Shown: positions 1-5,399 of the stretch, piece after piece | How the letters are laid out: each line of letters starts with the position of its first letter | Position numbering within the stretch: position 1 is the first letter of the stretch | Assembly (NCBI GenBank): GCA_014360945.1 | Contig: JACIWM010000029.1 | Location: 1-12,942 of the forward strand | Reading direction: 5' to 3' | Length of the DNA stretch: 12,942 nt | DNA from: Candidatus Bipolaricaulota bacterium | GTDB taxonomy: Bacteria; Bipolaricaulota; Bipolaricaulia; Bipolaricaulales; Bipolaricaulaceae | Translations under genes and position numbers: made by a program | Notes under the pieces: model-generated | What the model saw: only the letters and a program-made list of their open reading frames with translations | What the model was told of the DNA's origin: nothing | The model's database searches: none

Positions 1-111
1 GGCCACGGCCCGATCGGCGGGGGTGGGGCCGATGGCCAAACGCAAGGTGCACACCAAAACGTAGGCCAAAAGGACGGCGGCAGCCACGGCAAGGGAAAGC
101 TCCACGATCAT
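1..111 (-). CDS. mrpF: Mrp/Mnh cation/proton antiporter subunit F (partial, N-terminus only)
   Basis: Only the first 37 codons are in the window; the gene continues past position 1. The translation starts MIVELSLAVAAAV, a hydrophobic first membrane helix, and then has the pattern RLAIGPTPADRAVA. An Arg, then Gly-Pro-Thr and Asp-Arg-x-x-Ala, is the hallmark of MrpF/MnhF/PhaF. MrpF is a small three-helix subunit of the Mrp complex, which exchanges Na+ or K+ for protons across the cytoplasmic membrane. Its ATG overlaps the stop of mrpE by four bases (ATGA), and the E-then-F order is the standard one, which supports both calls. A weak GGTGG sequence lies upstream, so expression probably depends on translational coupling. 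The rest of the operon (G and the large subunits) should lie left of the window. Confidence 0.85.
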   Translation of the reverse strand, partial: MIVELSLAVAAAVLLAYVLVCTLRLAIGPTPADRAVA

Positions 112-623
112 TCCGCCACCACCTTCGCCCAGTTCGGGAAATTCCCGCAGACTTCTTCTGGTTTGGGCTCAACGTTTCGCACGTTTATCCAGTGCACGTA
201 GAAATCGCCGGTCTCGTCGTCCACGTCCACGGTAATAGTTCCAGGGGTGAGGGTGATGGAGTTGGCGAGCATGGTGCGGCCGGCATCGGTTTTAAGGCCG
301 GGGTTGAACCGGACGATTCCGGGATTGATGCGACCGGTGATCACACGGTAAGCCACGTCCAGATTGGCCCTGGCCATGGCCAGAAAAAACGGCCCGAGAA
401 GGTAAAAAAGAAAAACCGCCCACCGCCAGGGGTTGAGAAGACGCCAACCGCCCCGCTCCCAAAGAAGACGATGGGAGGCCAAAGCCACAAGGAAAGAAAC
501 CACCGCCCCGCCAATGAGCTCGGCGAGGGACCAAAGGCCAACCTCGCCGCTGAACGCGGTGAGGACGAGATACACAGAAAAAGCCAGCGCGAACGTAGCC
601 GCCACTTCCGCGACCCGCCGCAT
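108..623 (-). CDS. mrpE: Mrp/Mnh cation/proton antiporter subunit E
   Basis: A 171-residue membrane protein of the MnhE/MrpE/PhaE family (usual length about 160-170). The N-terminal half holds hydrophobic helices (about residues 8-25, 32-50 and 66-86). The C-terminal cytoplasmic half carries the family core LANSITLTPGTITVDVD, followed by FYVHWINV, which is diagnostic. The subunit belongs to the Mrp Na+(K+)/H+ antiporter and is needed for complex function; Mrp modules also occur beside membrane-bound hydrogenases. The start at 623 is supported by a promoter whose -10 (TATACT) ends only 8 bases before the ATG, implying a message with almost no leader. It is the first gene of a leftward operon (mrpE-mrpF-...), divergent from hypBA. 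GC content is high, like hypB. Confidence 0.93.
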   Translation of the reverse strand: MRRVAEVAATFALAFSVYLVLTAFSGEVGLWSLAELIGGAVVSFLVALASHRLLWERGGWRLLNPWRWAVFLFYLLGPFFLAMARANLDVAYRVITGRINPGIVRFNPGLKTDAGRTMLANSITLTPGTITVDVDDETGDFYVHWINVRNVEPKPEEVCGNFPNWAKVVAE

Positions 624-631
624 GGCGGGCG

Positions 632-660
632 AGTATAACGCGCTCCCTAAGTCAGGGCAA
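632..660 (-). promoter_or_regulatory. Promoter of mrpE (leaderless geometry)
   Basis: On the minus strand, TTGCCC (660-655) and TATACT (637-632) are separated by exactly 17 bases, matching the bacterial housekeeping -35/-10 layout. The predicted first transcribed base is about 625, two bases before the mrpE ATG at 623. The transcript would therefore be essentially leaderless, consistent with the lack of a Shine-Dalgarno sequence there. This is predicted from sequence only. Confidence 0.65.
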
Positions 661-692
661 ATCTAAAAGAGGGAAAACGCGCCAAATCCGCG

Positions 693-721
693 TTGCACCA
701 AGAAAAACTTGGGCGTACGAT
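693..721 (+). promoter_or_regulatory. Promoter of hypBA (leaderless geometry)
   Basis: TTGCAC (693-698), a 17-base spacer, then TACGAT (716-721). The predicted transcription start is about 728, two bases before the ATG at 730. The 8-base gap between -10 and ATG is identical to that of the divergent mrpE promoter. This argues that hypB starts at 730 and not at the in-frame TTG at 709, which would lie inside the promoter. Confidence 0.6.
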
Positions 722-729
722 TGCGCGCC

Positions 730-1374
730 ATGCATGACATTACCGGCTCTTTCGGGGACGTGATGCAAAAGCAGCTTGAGCTTGCCGCCCAGAACTACGA
801 GCTTTTGAAGAACCGTGGAATCCGGGCGGTGAACGTGATGGGCGCCATCGGCTCAGGGAAGACCGAGCTCATTTTGCGTATGGCCGAAAAACTCCGCGAG
901 CGGGGCCTCAGGGTCGGCGCCATTGCCGGCGATGTCGCCGGCGACGATGATTATCAGCGGTTCCGCTCCGCCGGAATCCCCGCCCTCCAGATCAACACCG
1001 GCGACCAATGTCACCTCGATGCCCACCAGGTGGGCCATGCCCTCGAGAACTTTCCCCTCGACCAAATCGACGTCCTTTTCATCGAAAACGTGGGAAACCT
1101 CGTGTGTCCCGCGGATTTTCCTTTGGGAACAGACGTGGATTTGGTGGTGATCTCCGTTACCGAAGGTGACGATATGGTGCGAAAACACCCGAAGATGTTC
1201 GCCCAAACGGACGTGGTGGCCATAAACAAGGTGGATCTGGCGGCGTTCGTGGGTGTTGATCCGGAGCGGATCGCCGCGGACTACAAAAAAGTGAACCCCC
1301 ACGGAAAGGTCGTGTTCACTGCCGCCAAAAGCGGCCGGGGCGTGGACGAGCTCCTCGCCGCGCTGGGCTTCTGA
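730..1374 (+). CDS. hypB: Hydrogenase/urease nickel incorporation GTPase HypB
   Basis: A 214-residue SIMIBI-class GTPase that delivers nickel to the [NiFe]-hydrogenase large subunit together with HypA. Visible motifs: P-loop GAIGSGKT (residues 38-45); GDVAGDDD in the switch region (about 67-74); CHLDA with the metal-binding Cys94-His95; ENVGNLVCP with the third metal ligand Cys126; and the guanine-specificity motif NKVD (166-169). The N-terminus lacks the His-rich stretch and the CxxCGC nickel site of enterobacterial HypB, so this is the short archaeal/thermophile-like form. An in-frame TTG at 709 would add seven residues, but it lies within the predicted promoter and has no ribosome-binding site. 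The stop overlaps the hypA start (TGATG). No hydrogenase structural gene is visible in the window. The urease/UreG alternative is unlikely given hypA next door. Confidence 0.95.
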   Translation: MHDITGSFGDVMQKQLELAAQNYELLKNRGIRAVNVMGAIGSGKTELILRMAEKLRERGLRVGAIAGDVAGDDDYQRFRSAGIPALQINTGDQCHLDAHQVGHALENFPLDQIDVLFIENVGNLVCPADFPLGTDVDLVVISVTEGDDMVRKHPKMFAQTDVVAINKVDLAAFVGVDPERIAADYKKVNPHGKVVFTAAKSGRGVDELLAALGF

Positions 1375-1775
1375 TGCACGAGTATTCCCTGGCCCAAGGC
1401 CTTCTGAACTCGCTTTTGGACTATCTCCGCGCCCATCCTGTTCCCGGGCGCGTGAAAAAGGTCCACGTGAAAAAAGGAGAGCTTCTGATCCTTTCGGAGT
1501 GGGCTTTGAAGGAGGCCTGGCGAATACTCGCGGAAGGAACGGAGCTTTCCGGATCGGAGCTCGTATTGGAGAGTGTTCCGGTGCGGGCCCGCTGCGATTC
1601 CTGCGGATACGAGGGAAATGTCCGCTACCTTGCCGAGGAAGGGTGGCACATGAGCGTGCCCGTGCTTTCCTGCCCGCGTTGCGGGGCTCCGGTGCGGATC
1701 ATGGAGGGACGGGACCTAGCCATCGTCGGCCTCAGCGTGGACGAGTCCAGCCTGTCTAAACCAGAACGCCTATAA
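1374..1775 (+). CDS. hypA: Hydrogenase nickel-insertion zinc protein HypA
   Basis: A 133-residue metallochaperone that hands nickel to the hydrogenase large subunit with HypB. It begins MHEYSLAQGLL, with the conserved nickel-binding Met1-His2-Glu3. Two CxxC pairs form the zinc site: C74/C77 (CDSCG) and C100/C103 (CPRCG). The 22 residues between the pairs are more than the roughly 12 in E. coli HypA and recall archaeal HypA; His92 lies in this loop. The start overlaps the hypB stop by one base (TGATG) with no clear Shine-Dalgarno sequence, so translation is probably coupled. HypA-HypB pairs serve [NiFe] hydrogenases, so this genome should encode one elsewhere. No obvious intrinsic terminator follows. 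Confidence 0.93.
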   Translation: MHEYSLAQGLLNSLLDYLRAHPVPGRVKKVHVKKGELLILSEWALKEAWRILAEGTELSGSELVLESVPVRARCDSCGYEGNVRYLAEEGWHMSVPVLSCPRCGAPVRIMEGRDLAIVGLSVDESSLSKPERL

Positions 1776-1942
1776 AAAGCCAAGTGGGGACACGAACACC
1801 TTTGCCGGGGAGAAAGCAAGGACCCGCAGGGAGAAAAATCACGTTCAGCTTAGGTAGAACAAGGACCCTCACTTCCCCGGGAATGAAAAGGAGGCGAAAA
1901 GCTTGAAAAAGATAAGGAAAGGCAAGGCTAAATCCTAAAAGG

Positions 1943-2170
1943 CTAAGCAAAAGGAAAAACTGAGCTAGGCCTGGTTAAAATGAAGATCTCAAACGTTGGG
2001 ATCATGACAAGCCCCAAAGAAAGCAGAGCTATGCGCCGGATAGGCGTGCTTTTTCTTACGATCACGAGGCCCTTGGAGGTCCGCCGCGGGTACGTCCAGC
2101 GCTCCAAGAAAAGCGCAGTCAAAAAGGCCAATCCTACCACAGCAAACTGGATGATCACCAAAATAAACAA
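1943..2170 (-). CDS. Possible small membrane protein, or chance ORF
   Basis: A 75-codon leftward ORF starting at TTG. It would encode a protein with two hydrophobic stretches (FILVIIQFAVVGLAFLTALF near the N-terminus and IALLSLGLVMIPTFEIFIL near the C-terminus) separated by a basic loop (RRTSKG...RKSTPIRR). That pattern suits a two-helix membrane protein. Against it, there is no Shine-Dalgarno sequence or clear promoter, and the purine-rich plus strand would give Leu/Phe-rich translation on the minus strand anyway. A second hydrophobic leftward ORF (1756-1950) overlaps its end by eight bases in another frame, so both could be remnants of one frameshifted membrane gene. I do not recognise a family. 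Confidence 0.25.
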   Translation of the reverse strand: MFILVIIQFAVVGLAFLTALFLERWTYPRRTSKGLVIVRKSTPIRRIALLSLGLVMIPTFEIFILTRPSSVFPFA

Positions 2171-2227
2171 AGCGGCTCAAAAGGAAGAAACAAAACTACC
2201 AGATCAACACAAGAACCGCGCCGGCTT

Positions 2228-2285
2228 ATACCTGGAAGGCAGGCTATGGGCCTGAAGATAAGCTATCCATGCTTTTTCCAGGTAT
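2228..2285. other. Foldable segment, possible three-way junction RNA or inverted repeat
   Basis: ATACCTGGAA (2228-2237) is perfectly complementary to TTCCAGGTAT (2276-2285). Inside lie two small hairpins: CAGGC/GCCTG (2240-2244 with 2250-2254, loop TATGG) and GATA/TATC (2257-2260 with 2264-2267, loop AGC). The set could fold as a three-way junction on either strand. It matches no riboswitch or tRNA I know, and chance cannot be excluded. Confidence 0.2.
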
Positions 2286-2413
2286 GCACCCGCTGTCCCC
2301 AGGAGCTCCATAACCTAGGATAAAGTTCGCCGTAGCTTGTACGCGAGCAGCTCTTCCTCGAGAGCACGGCTTCCAAAATGCGAAGCTGGGCCAAAGCCCA
2401 AAAGAGGAGGGCC

Positions 2414-2842
2414 TTAGGCCAAGGATGGCGGTGAGCTCGGAATCGCGGGAGTTTGCAGAGGATTTCCGGGTGTAGCCATCCCCTTTGTTTCTTCTAATAA
2501 GGAAACGGCTTGAGGCACCAGCGCTGCCTCTTCTCCCATAGAATTCCGGGCCTTAAATAACTGCCTGACCAATCTCCCTAAACGGATCCCGAAGGTACCG
2601 GTCCCAAAAAACCTTGTTATCATAGCTTGCAAATTCTCCTGCTTAGCTACCTCAAGCCACAACACCCCGGCCATTGCAACGCAGGTTGTCATGACAGCTT
2701 CTGAGGAAGCGGCTGCCCCGGCGTCGACAGGCAAGATGACTTTAAAGCTTGACCAAAAGACACGCAAAAACGCCCGTTTACCTCCCTGATCGCAAGGGCG
2801 GCGCTTTGCGGCATCACCTGAGAAAAGTAGCTCCCCAGGCAA
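2414..2842 (-). CDS. Unrecognised leftward ORF of 142 codons
   Basis: The longest open frame in this gene-poor stretch, beginning with TTG and ending at TAA. The middle looks moderately protein-like: AAASSEAVMTTCVAMAGVLW, then RFFGTGTFGIRLGRLVRQLF. The C-terminus is Pro/Ser-rich (IPSSPPSLA). No family, signal peptide or catalytic motif is recognisable. GGGG sits too close to the TTG for a normal ribosome-binding site, and an internal ATG (at MTTCVAMAG) is an alternative start. It could be a real hypothetical gene, a decayed remnant or chance. Confidence 0.2.
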   Translation of the reverse strand: MPGELLFSGDAAKRRPCDQGGKRAFLRVFWSSFKVILPVDAGAAASSEAVMTTCVAMAGVLWLEVAKQENLQAMITRFFGTGTFGIRLGRLVRQLFKARNSMGEEAALVPQAVSLLEETKGMATPGNPLQTPAIPSSPPSLA

Positions 2843-2882
2843 GCTCCCCTAGCTTTTTGCGGGACTTTCTACCTGGCCCTCC

Positions 2883-2900
2883 ATTAAAAGTATTAAAAGT
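2883..2900. repeat. Tandem 9-bp repeat upstream of the gntR promoter
   Basis: ATTAAAAGT occurs twice in immediate succession (2883-2891 and 2892-2900). It lies about 30 bases upstream of the -35 element of gntR. An A/T-rich tandem element there could act as an UP element or protein site, but no function is shown. Confidence 0.4.
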
Positions 2901-2931
2901 CCTCATCTCGGGGCGCCTGGGAATGCAAGGG

Positions 2932-2960
2932 TTGCTTCGTCCACCATTAGGCATTATACT
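2932..2960 (+). promoter_or_regulatory. Promoter of the gntR-led operon
   Basis: TTGCTT (2932-2937), a 17-base spacer, then TATACT (2955-2960): a good match to the bacterial housekeeping promoter. The predicted transcription start is about 2967, inside the palindrome at 2963-2988. Because the ATG at 2963 would lie upstream of this start, gntR translation should begin at 2987 or 2990. Confidence 0.7.
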
Positions 2961-2962
2961 TA

Positions 2963-2988
2963 ATGTCGACCGGTGGTCCGGTCGACAT
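2963..2988. promoter_or_regulatory. Palindromic operator, probably for the adjacent GntR repressor
   Basis: A perfect inverted repeat: ATGTCGACCGG (2963-2973), a TGGT centre (2974-2977), then CCGGTCGACAT (2978-2988). It covers the predicted transcription start and ends at the gntR start codon. A dimeric GntR/HutC-type repressor bound here would block transcription, so autoregulation is the simplest reading. In RNA the same sequence could form an 11-bp hairpin hiding the start codon. No second copy of this palindrome was seen in the window. Confidence 0.65.
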
Positions 2989-3703
2989 GATGACAGAAGC
3001 TAAGCTGTACTTGCGAATTAAAGAATGGCTGCGAGAGGCCATTGAACGGGGTGATTACCGTCCTGGAGATCGTATACCTTCTGAGCAAGAGCTCATGAAG
3101 CGCTTTGGAGTGTCTCGCACTACAATACGCCAAGCTATTGCTGAGCTTGTGCTTGAGGGCTGGCTGCACCGTGTTCAAGGTAGCGGAACCTATGTAGCGC
3201 GTCCCAAGTACCATCAAACGCTCTCTCGGCTTACCAGCTTCACCGAGGACATGCGCCTACTCGGTTTAACCCCTCGCGCTCAGCTTCTTACCTGCCAACG
3301 CAGGCCGGCGGATGATAAGGTTGCAAAAGCTTTGCATATACCACAAGGAGAAGAAGTCATTCATATCGAGCGTTTGAGATTTGCAGATGATGAGCCTATG
3401 GCGCTTAATGTTTCAATTTTGCCCTATAAGCTCGTGCCTGGGCTTGAAAAGGAAGATCTTGAGGAAAATTCACTGTATGAAATTTTGGAACATCGATATG
3501 GACTGTTACTTGCTCGTGCTGAACAGATTTTAGAGCCCGCGCTAGCGGATTCTTTCACCGCCGAACTTTTAGGTGTGCCCGTAGGGGCTCCGCTTCTGTT
3601 AGTGGAGGGCGTGGTATACCTTAAAAACGGGATGCCGATAGAATGGGTACGAATATTTTACCGCGGCGATCGTTACAAATTTCATATCGTCGCGGTTCGG
3701 TAG
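2987..3703 (+). CDS. GntR-family transcriptional regulator, HutC/UTRA type
   Basis: About 238 residues, the normal length for the HutC subfamily. The N-terminal winged helix-turn-helix (about residues 8-75) has the GntR hallmarks GDRIPSEQELMKRFGVSRTT and EGWLHRVQGSGTYV. The C-terminal UTRA ligand-binding domain spans about 90-232 (IERLRFADDEPMALNVSILP; YEILEHRYGL; PLLLVEGVVYLKNGMPIEW). UTRA domains usually sense a small metabolite, often a sugar phosphate or amino-acid-like compound. In-frame ATGs exist at 2963, 2987 and 2990; the first lies upstream of the predicted transcript start, and a weak GGTGGT (2972-2977) suits 2987 or 2990. It is the first gene of the operon, 66 bases before the solute-binding protein, and probably represses itself and the operon through the palindrome at its start. 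The effector is unknown. Confidence 0.93.
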   Translation: MMTEAKLYLRIKEWLREAIERGDYRPGDRIPSEQELMKRFGVSRTTIRQAIAELVLEGWLHRVQGSGTYVARPKYHQTLSRLTSFTEDMRLLGLTPRAQLLTCQRRPADDKVAKALHIPQGEEVIHIERLRFADDEPMALNVSILPYKLVPGLEKEDLEENSLYEILEHRYGLLLARAEQILEPALADSFTAELLGVPVGAPLLLVEGVVYLKNGMPIEWVRIFYRGDRYKFHIVAVR

Positions 3704-3766
3704 AAAGGAGGTGATTGCCGAAAAAACACGGCTGGCCAAACTAAGCAAATAACTTTAAGGAGGTGA
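3704..3766 (+). promoter_or_regulatory. Two consecutive strong Shine-Dalgarno sequences before the binding-protein gene
   Basis: AAAGGAGGTGA (3704-3714) directly follows the gntR stop, and AAGGAGGTGA (3757-3766) lies 3 bases before the ATG at 3770. The second sets the start of the binding protein and is nearly ideal. The first has no ATG at normal spacing: GTG (3711), ATT (3714) and TTG (3715) overlap or abut it and would give only 9-13-codon peptides. It may be a ribosome standby site or drive a short leader peptide. Confidence 0.5.
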
Positions 3767-3769
3767 CAA

Positions 3770-5353
3770 ATGAGGCGGACAATCGTTCTTGGTGGTTTAG
3801 TCTTAATGTTTGTAGGGCTTATTGGCTGGGGGCAGGAAATCCCTCGGGAGAAAACGCTGATCATTGCGACAGGTCTTCAGCCCTCAACTCTCGACATCGG
3901 CGTAGGATACGAAGCCGCTGCGATAAATGTAAACCTCGTGGTTTATGAACGGTTGGTTCGGTACAGGCCTGGAACTGTAGAAGTTGAACCCGAGCTCGCC
4001 CAATCCTGGTGGGTTTCTCCAGATGGAATGGTCTGGACTTTTAAGCTTCACCCTGGCATCGTCTTCCATGATGGCACCTCCTGCGACGCTGAGGCGGTTG
4101 CGTTTAGCTTCCAACGCGTCATGGCCATCAATCTTGGCCCGGCTTGGATGTTCGAACCCATTGAAAAAGTGGAGGCGGTGGATGATCTTACGGTCCAATT
4201 TACCCTAAAACGCCCCTATCCCGAGTTCCTTCAGGTTTTAGCCAACATTTTCGGCACCGGCATTGTCTCTCCCACCGCCGTTAAAGCTCACGCCACTGCG
4301 GACGATCCTTGGGCTCAGGAGTGGCTAAGCACTAATATGGTTGGTACAGGTCCTTATAAATTTGTCGAATGGGTGAAGGGGCAACACATAATTTTGCGTC
4401 GCTTCGAGGGTTACTGGCGCGGTTGGGGAGCCACTAAGAATAATATCGAACAGGTTATCATTCGCTACGTTATGGAGCCCTCAGTACAACGACTCTTGCT
4501 TGAGCGGGGTGACATAGATATCGCCATGGACATCTCTGCAGACGATTGGGAGCTTCTTAAAGGCCGCCCCGGAATCATCCTTGTTGAGGAACCGTCCATG
4601 CATGCCACCTATCTGCGATTTAACTGCGCCGCCGGGCCCACAGCTGACCCTAGGGTTCGCAAGGCAATTCGTGCAGCCTTGGATTATAAGGGAATGATCG
4701 AATATGTACTGCGAGGTCATGCAGTACAGATGCAGGGACCCGCAGCCATTGGGCTACCTTGCCATAATGATCAGCTTCCGCTTCCCGCGCAAGATCTTGA
4801 GCTTGCTCGCAAGCTTCTGGCAGAGGCAGGTTACCCCAATGGGGGGTTCACCCTTGAATACGTCTACGAATCCGGGCACGAGGACCGTCGTCGAGTGGGC
4901 GAGCTCTTGCAGGCAAGCTTGTCTGAACTCGGGATTGAACTTAAGATAATCGAGCTCCCCTGGCCGGACCTTTGGGAGCGGGTTTCCGCGGCAGACCCTG
5001 AAAGAACCCCCGCCATCGTAGCCAACGGATGGTGGCCAGATTATGCTGACGTGATTAACTTTCTCTACCCAATGTACCATTCGAGTCAGTGGCCACCGGT
5101 AGCGTTTAACATCGGCTTTTATAAGAACGAAAAAGTGGATGAGCTTCTCGACAAATGTCTCGTGGAGGTTGACCCGGCAATCCGCTGCGAACTCCTAAAA
5201 GAAGTTCAGGCACTCATTTATGAAGACTGTCCAGATATCGATCTTTACCACCTTACTAGCCGGATAGCCTTGCGCGATTGGGTAAAAGGCTACGTTTACA
5301 GCCCTATTTATACCGAGGGCTTTTTCCTCTACGATATGTGGCTGGAGAAGTAA
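3770..5353 (+). CDS. ABC transporter solute-binding protein, family 5 (Dpp/Opp type)
   Basis: 527 residues, typical for SBP_bac_5 proteins (dipeptide, oligopeptide, nickel or glycan binders). The N-terminal signal peptide has MRR and a hydrophobic core to about residue 18, with likely cleavage after GWG (about 21). There is no lipobox cysteine, so the mature protein should be free in the periplasm or equivalent space. Family features include LAQSWWVSPDGMVWTFKLHP, the stretch after it (FHDGT..AEAVAFSFQRV) and GTGPYKFVEW (192-201). A perfect AAGGAGGTGA ribosome-binding site fixes the start and predicts strong translation. It is followed by an intrinsic terminator and then two permease genes. 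Family membership alone does not define the ligand; the neighbouring kinase, BtpA and PurD genes suggest a sugar- or ribose-containing conjugate rather than plain peptide, which is inference. Confidence 0.92.
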   Translation: MRRTIVLGGLVLMFVGLIGWGQEIPREKTLIIATGLQPSTLDIGVGYEAAAINVNLVVYERLVRYRPGTVEVEPELAQSWWVSPDGMVWTFKLHPGIVFHDGTSCDAEAVAFSFQRVMAINLGPAWMFEPIEKVEAVDDLTVQFTLKRPYPEFLQVLANIFGTGIVSPTAVKAHATADDPWAQEWLSTNMVGTGPYKFVEWVKGQHIILRRFEGYWRGWGATKNNIEQVIIRYVMEPSVQRLLLERGDIDIAMDISADDWELLKGRPGIILVEEPSMHATYLRFNCAAGPTADPRVRKAIRAALDYKGMIEYVLRGHAVQMQGPAAIGLPCHNDQLPLPAQDLELARKLLAEAGYPNGGFTLEYVYESGHEDRRRVGELLQASLSELGIELKIIELPWPDLWERVSAADPERTPAIVANGWWPDYADVINFLYPMYHSSQWPPVAFNIGFYKNEKVDELLDKCLVEVDPAIRCELLKEVQALIYEDCPDIDLYHLTSRIALRDWVKGYVYSPIYTEGFFLYDMWLEK

Positions 5354-5362
5354 AAAGAATGA

Positions 5363-5394
5363 GGGGAGGGGCTTATAAAAGCCCCTCCCTTTTT
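5363..5394 (+). terminator. Intrinsic terminator between binding protein and permeases
   Basis: GGGAGGGGCTT (5364-5374) pairs perfectly with AAGCCCCTCCC (5379-5389) around an ATAA loop, followed by TTTTT (5390-5394). This is a strong rho-independent terminator inside the operon, 9 bases after the binding-protein stop and 5 bases before the permease ATG. It probably lets only part of transcription continue, giving more binding protein than permease. Confidence 0.85.
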
Positions 5395-5399
5395 CTGCG

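Larger units (their letters stand above)
1776..2931. other. Long region without a confident gene
   Basis: About 1.15 kb between hypA and the gntR promoter. Its left third (about 1776-2170) is strongly purine-rich on the plus strand (runs of AAG and AAA). This makes the minus strand read as hydrophobic ORFs that may be artefacts. I looked for tRNA T-loop motifs, CRISPR-type repeats and insertion-sequence ends and saw none. Two leftward ORFs (1943-2170 and 2414-2842), a foldable segment (2228-2285) and a 9-bp tandem repeat (2883-2900) are listed separately. The region could be the decayed edge of an inserted segment: base composition changes near here, from GC-rich hypBA to a less GC-rich operon. 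Confidence 0.5.

Noticed and set aside
192..638. Rightward 148-codon ORF
   Set aside because: Lies wholly opposite mrpE, has low-complexity charged sequence and no family resemblance.
709..729. TTG at 709 as the hypB start
   Set aside because: It lies upstream of the predicted transcription start and inside the promoter spacer, with no ribosome-binding site; ATG 730 gives the usual MH-type HypB N-terminus.
853..1302. Leftward 149-codon ORF opposite hypB
   Set aside because: Antisense shadow of a confidently identified gene; His/Val-rich composition follows from the hypB codons.
1776..2931. tRNA, CRISPR array or insertion sequence in the gene-poor region
   Set aside because: No T-loop consensus, regularly spaced repeats, transposase motif or matching terminal repeats found by eye on either strand.
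2963..2986. ATG at 2963 as the gntR start
   Set aside because: Only two bases after the -10 element, so it should not be in the transcript; the added residues (MSTGGPVD) are encoded by the operator palindrome and are not part of the family.
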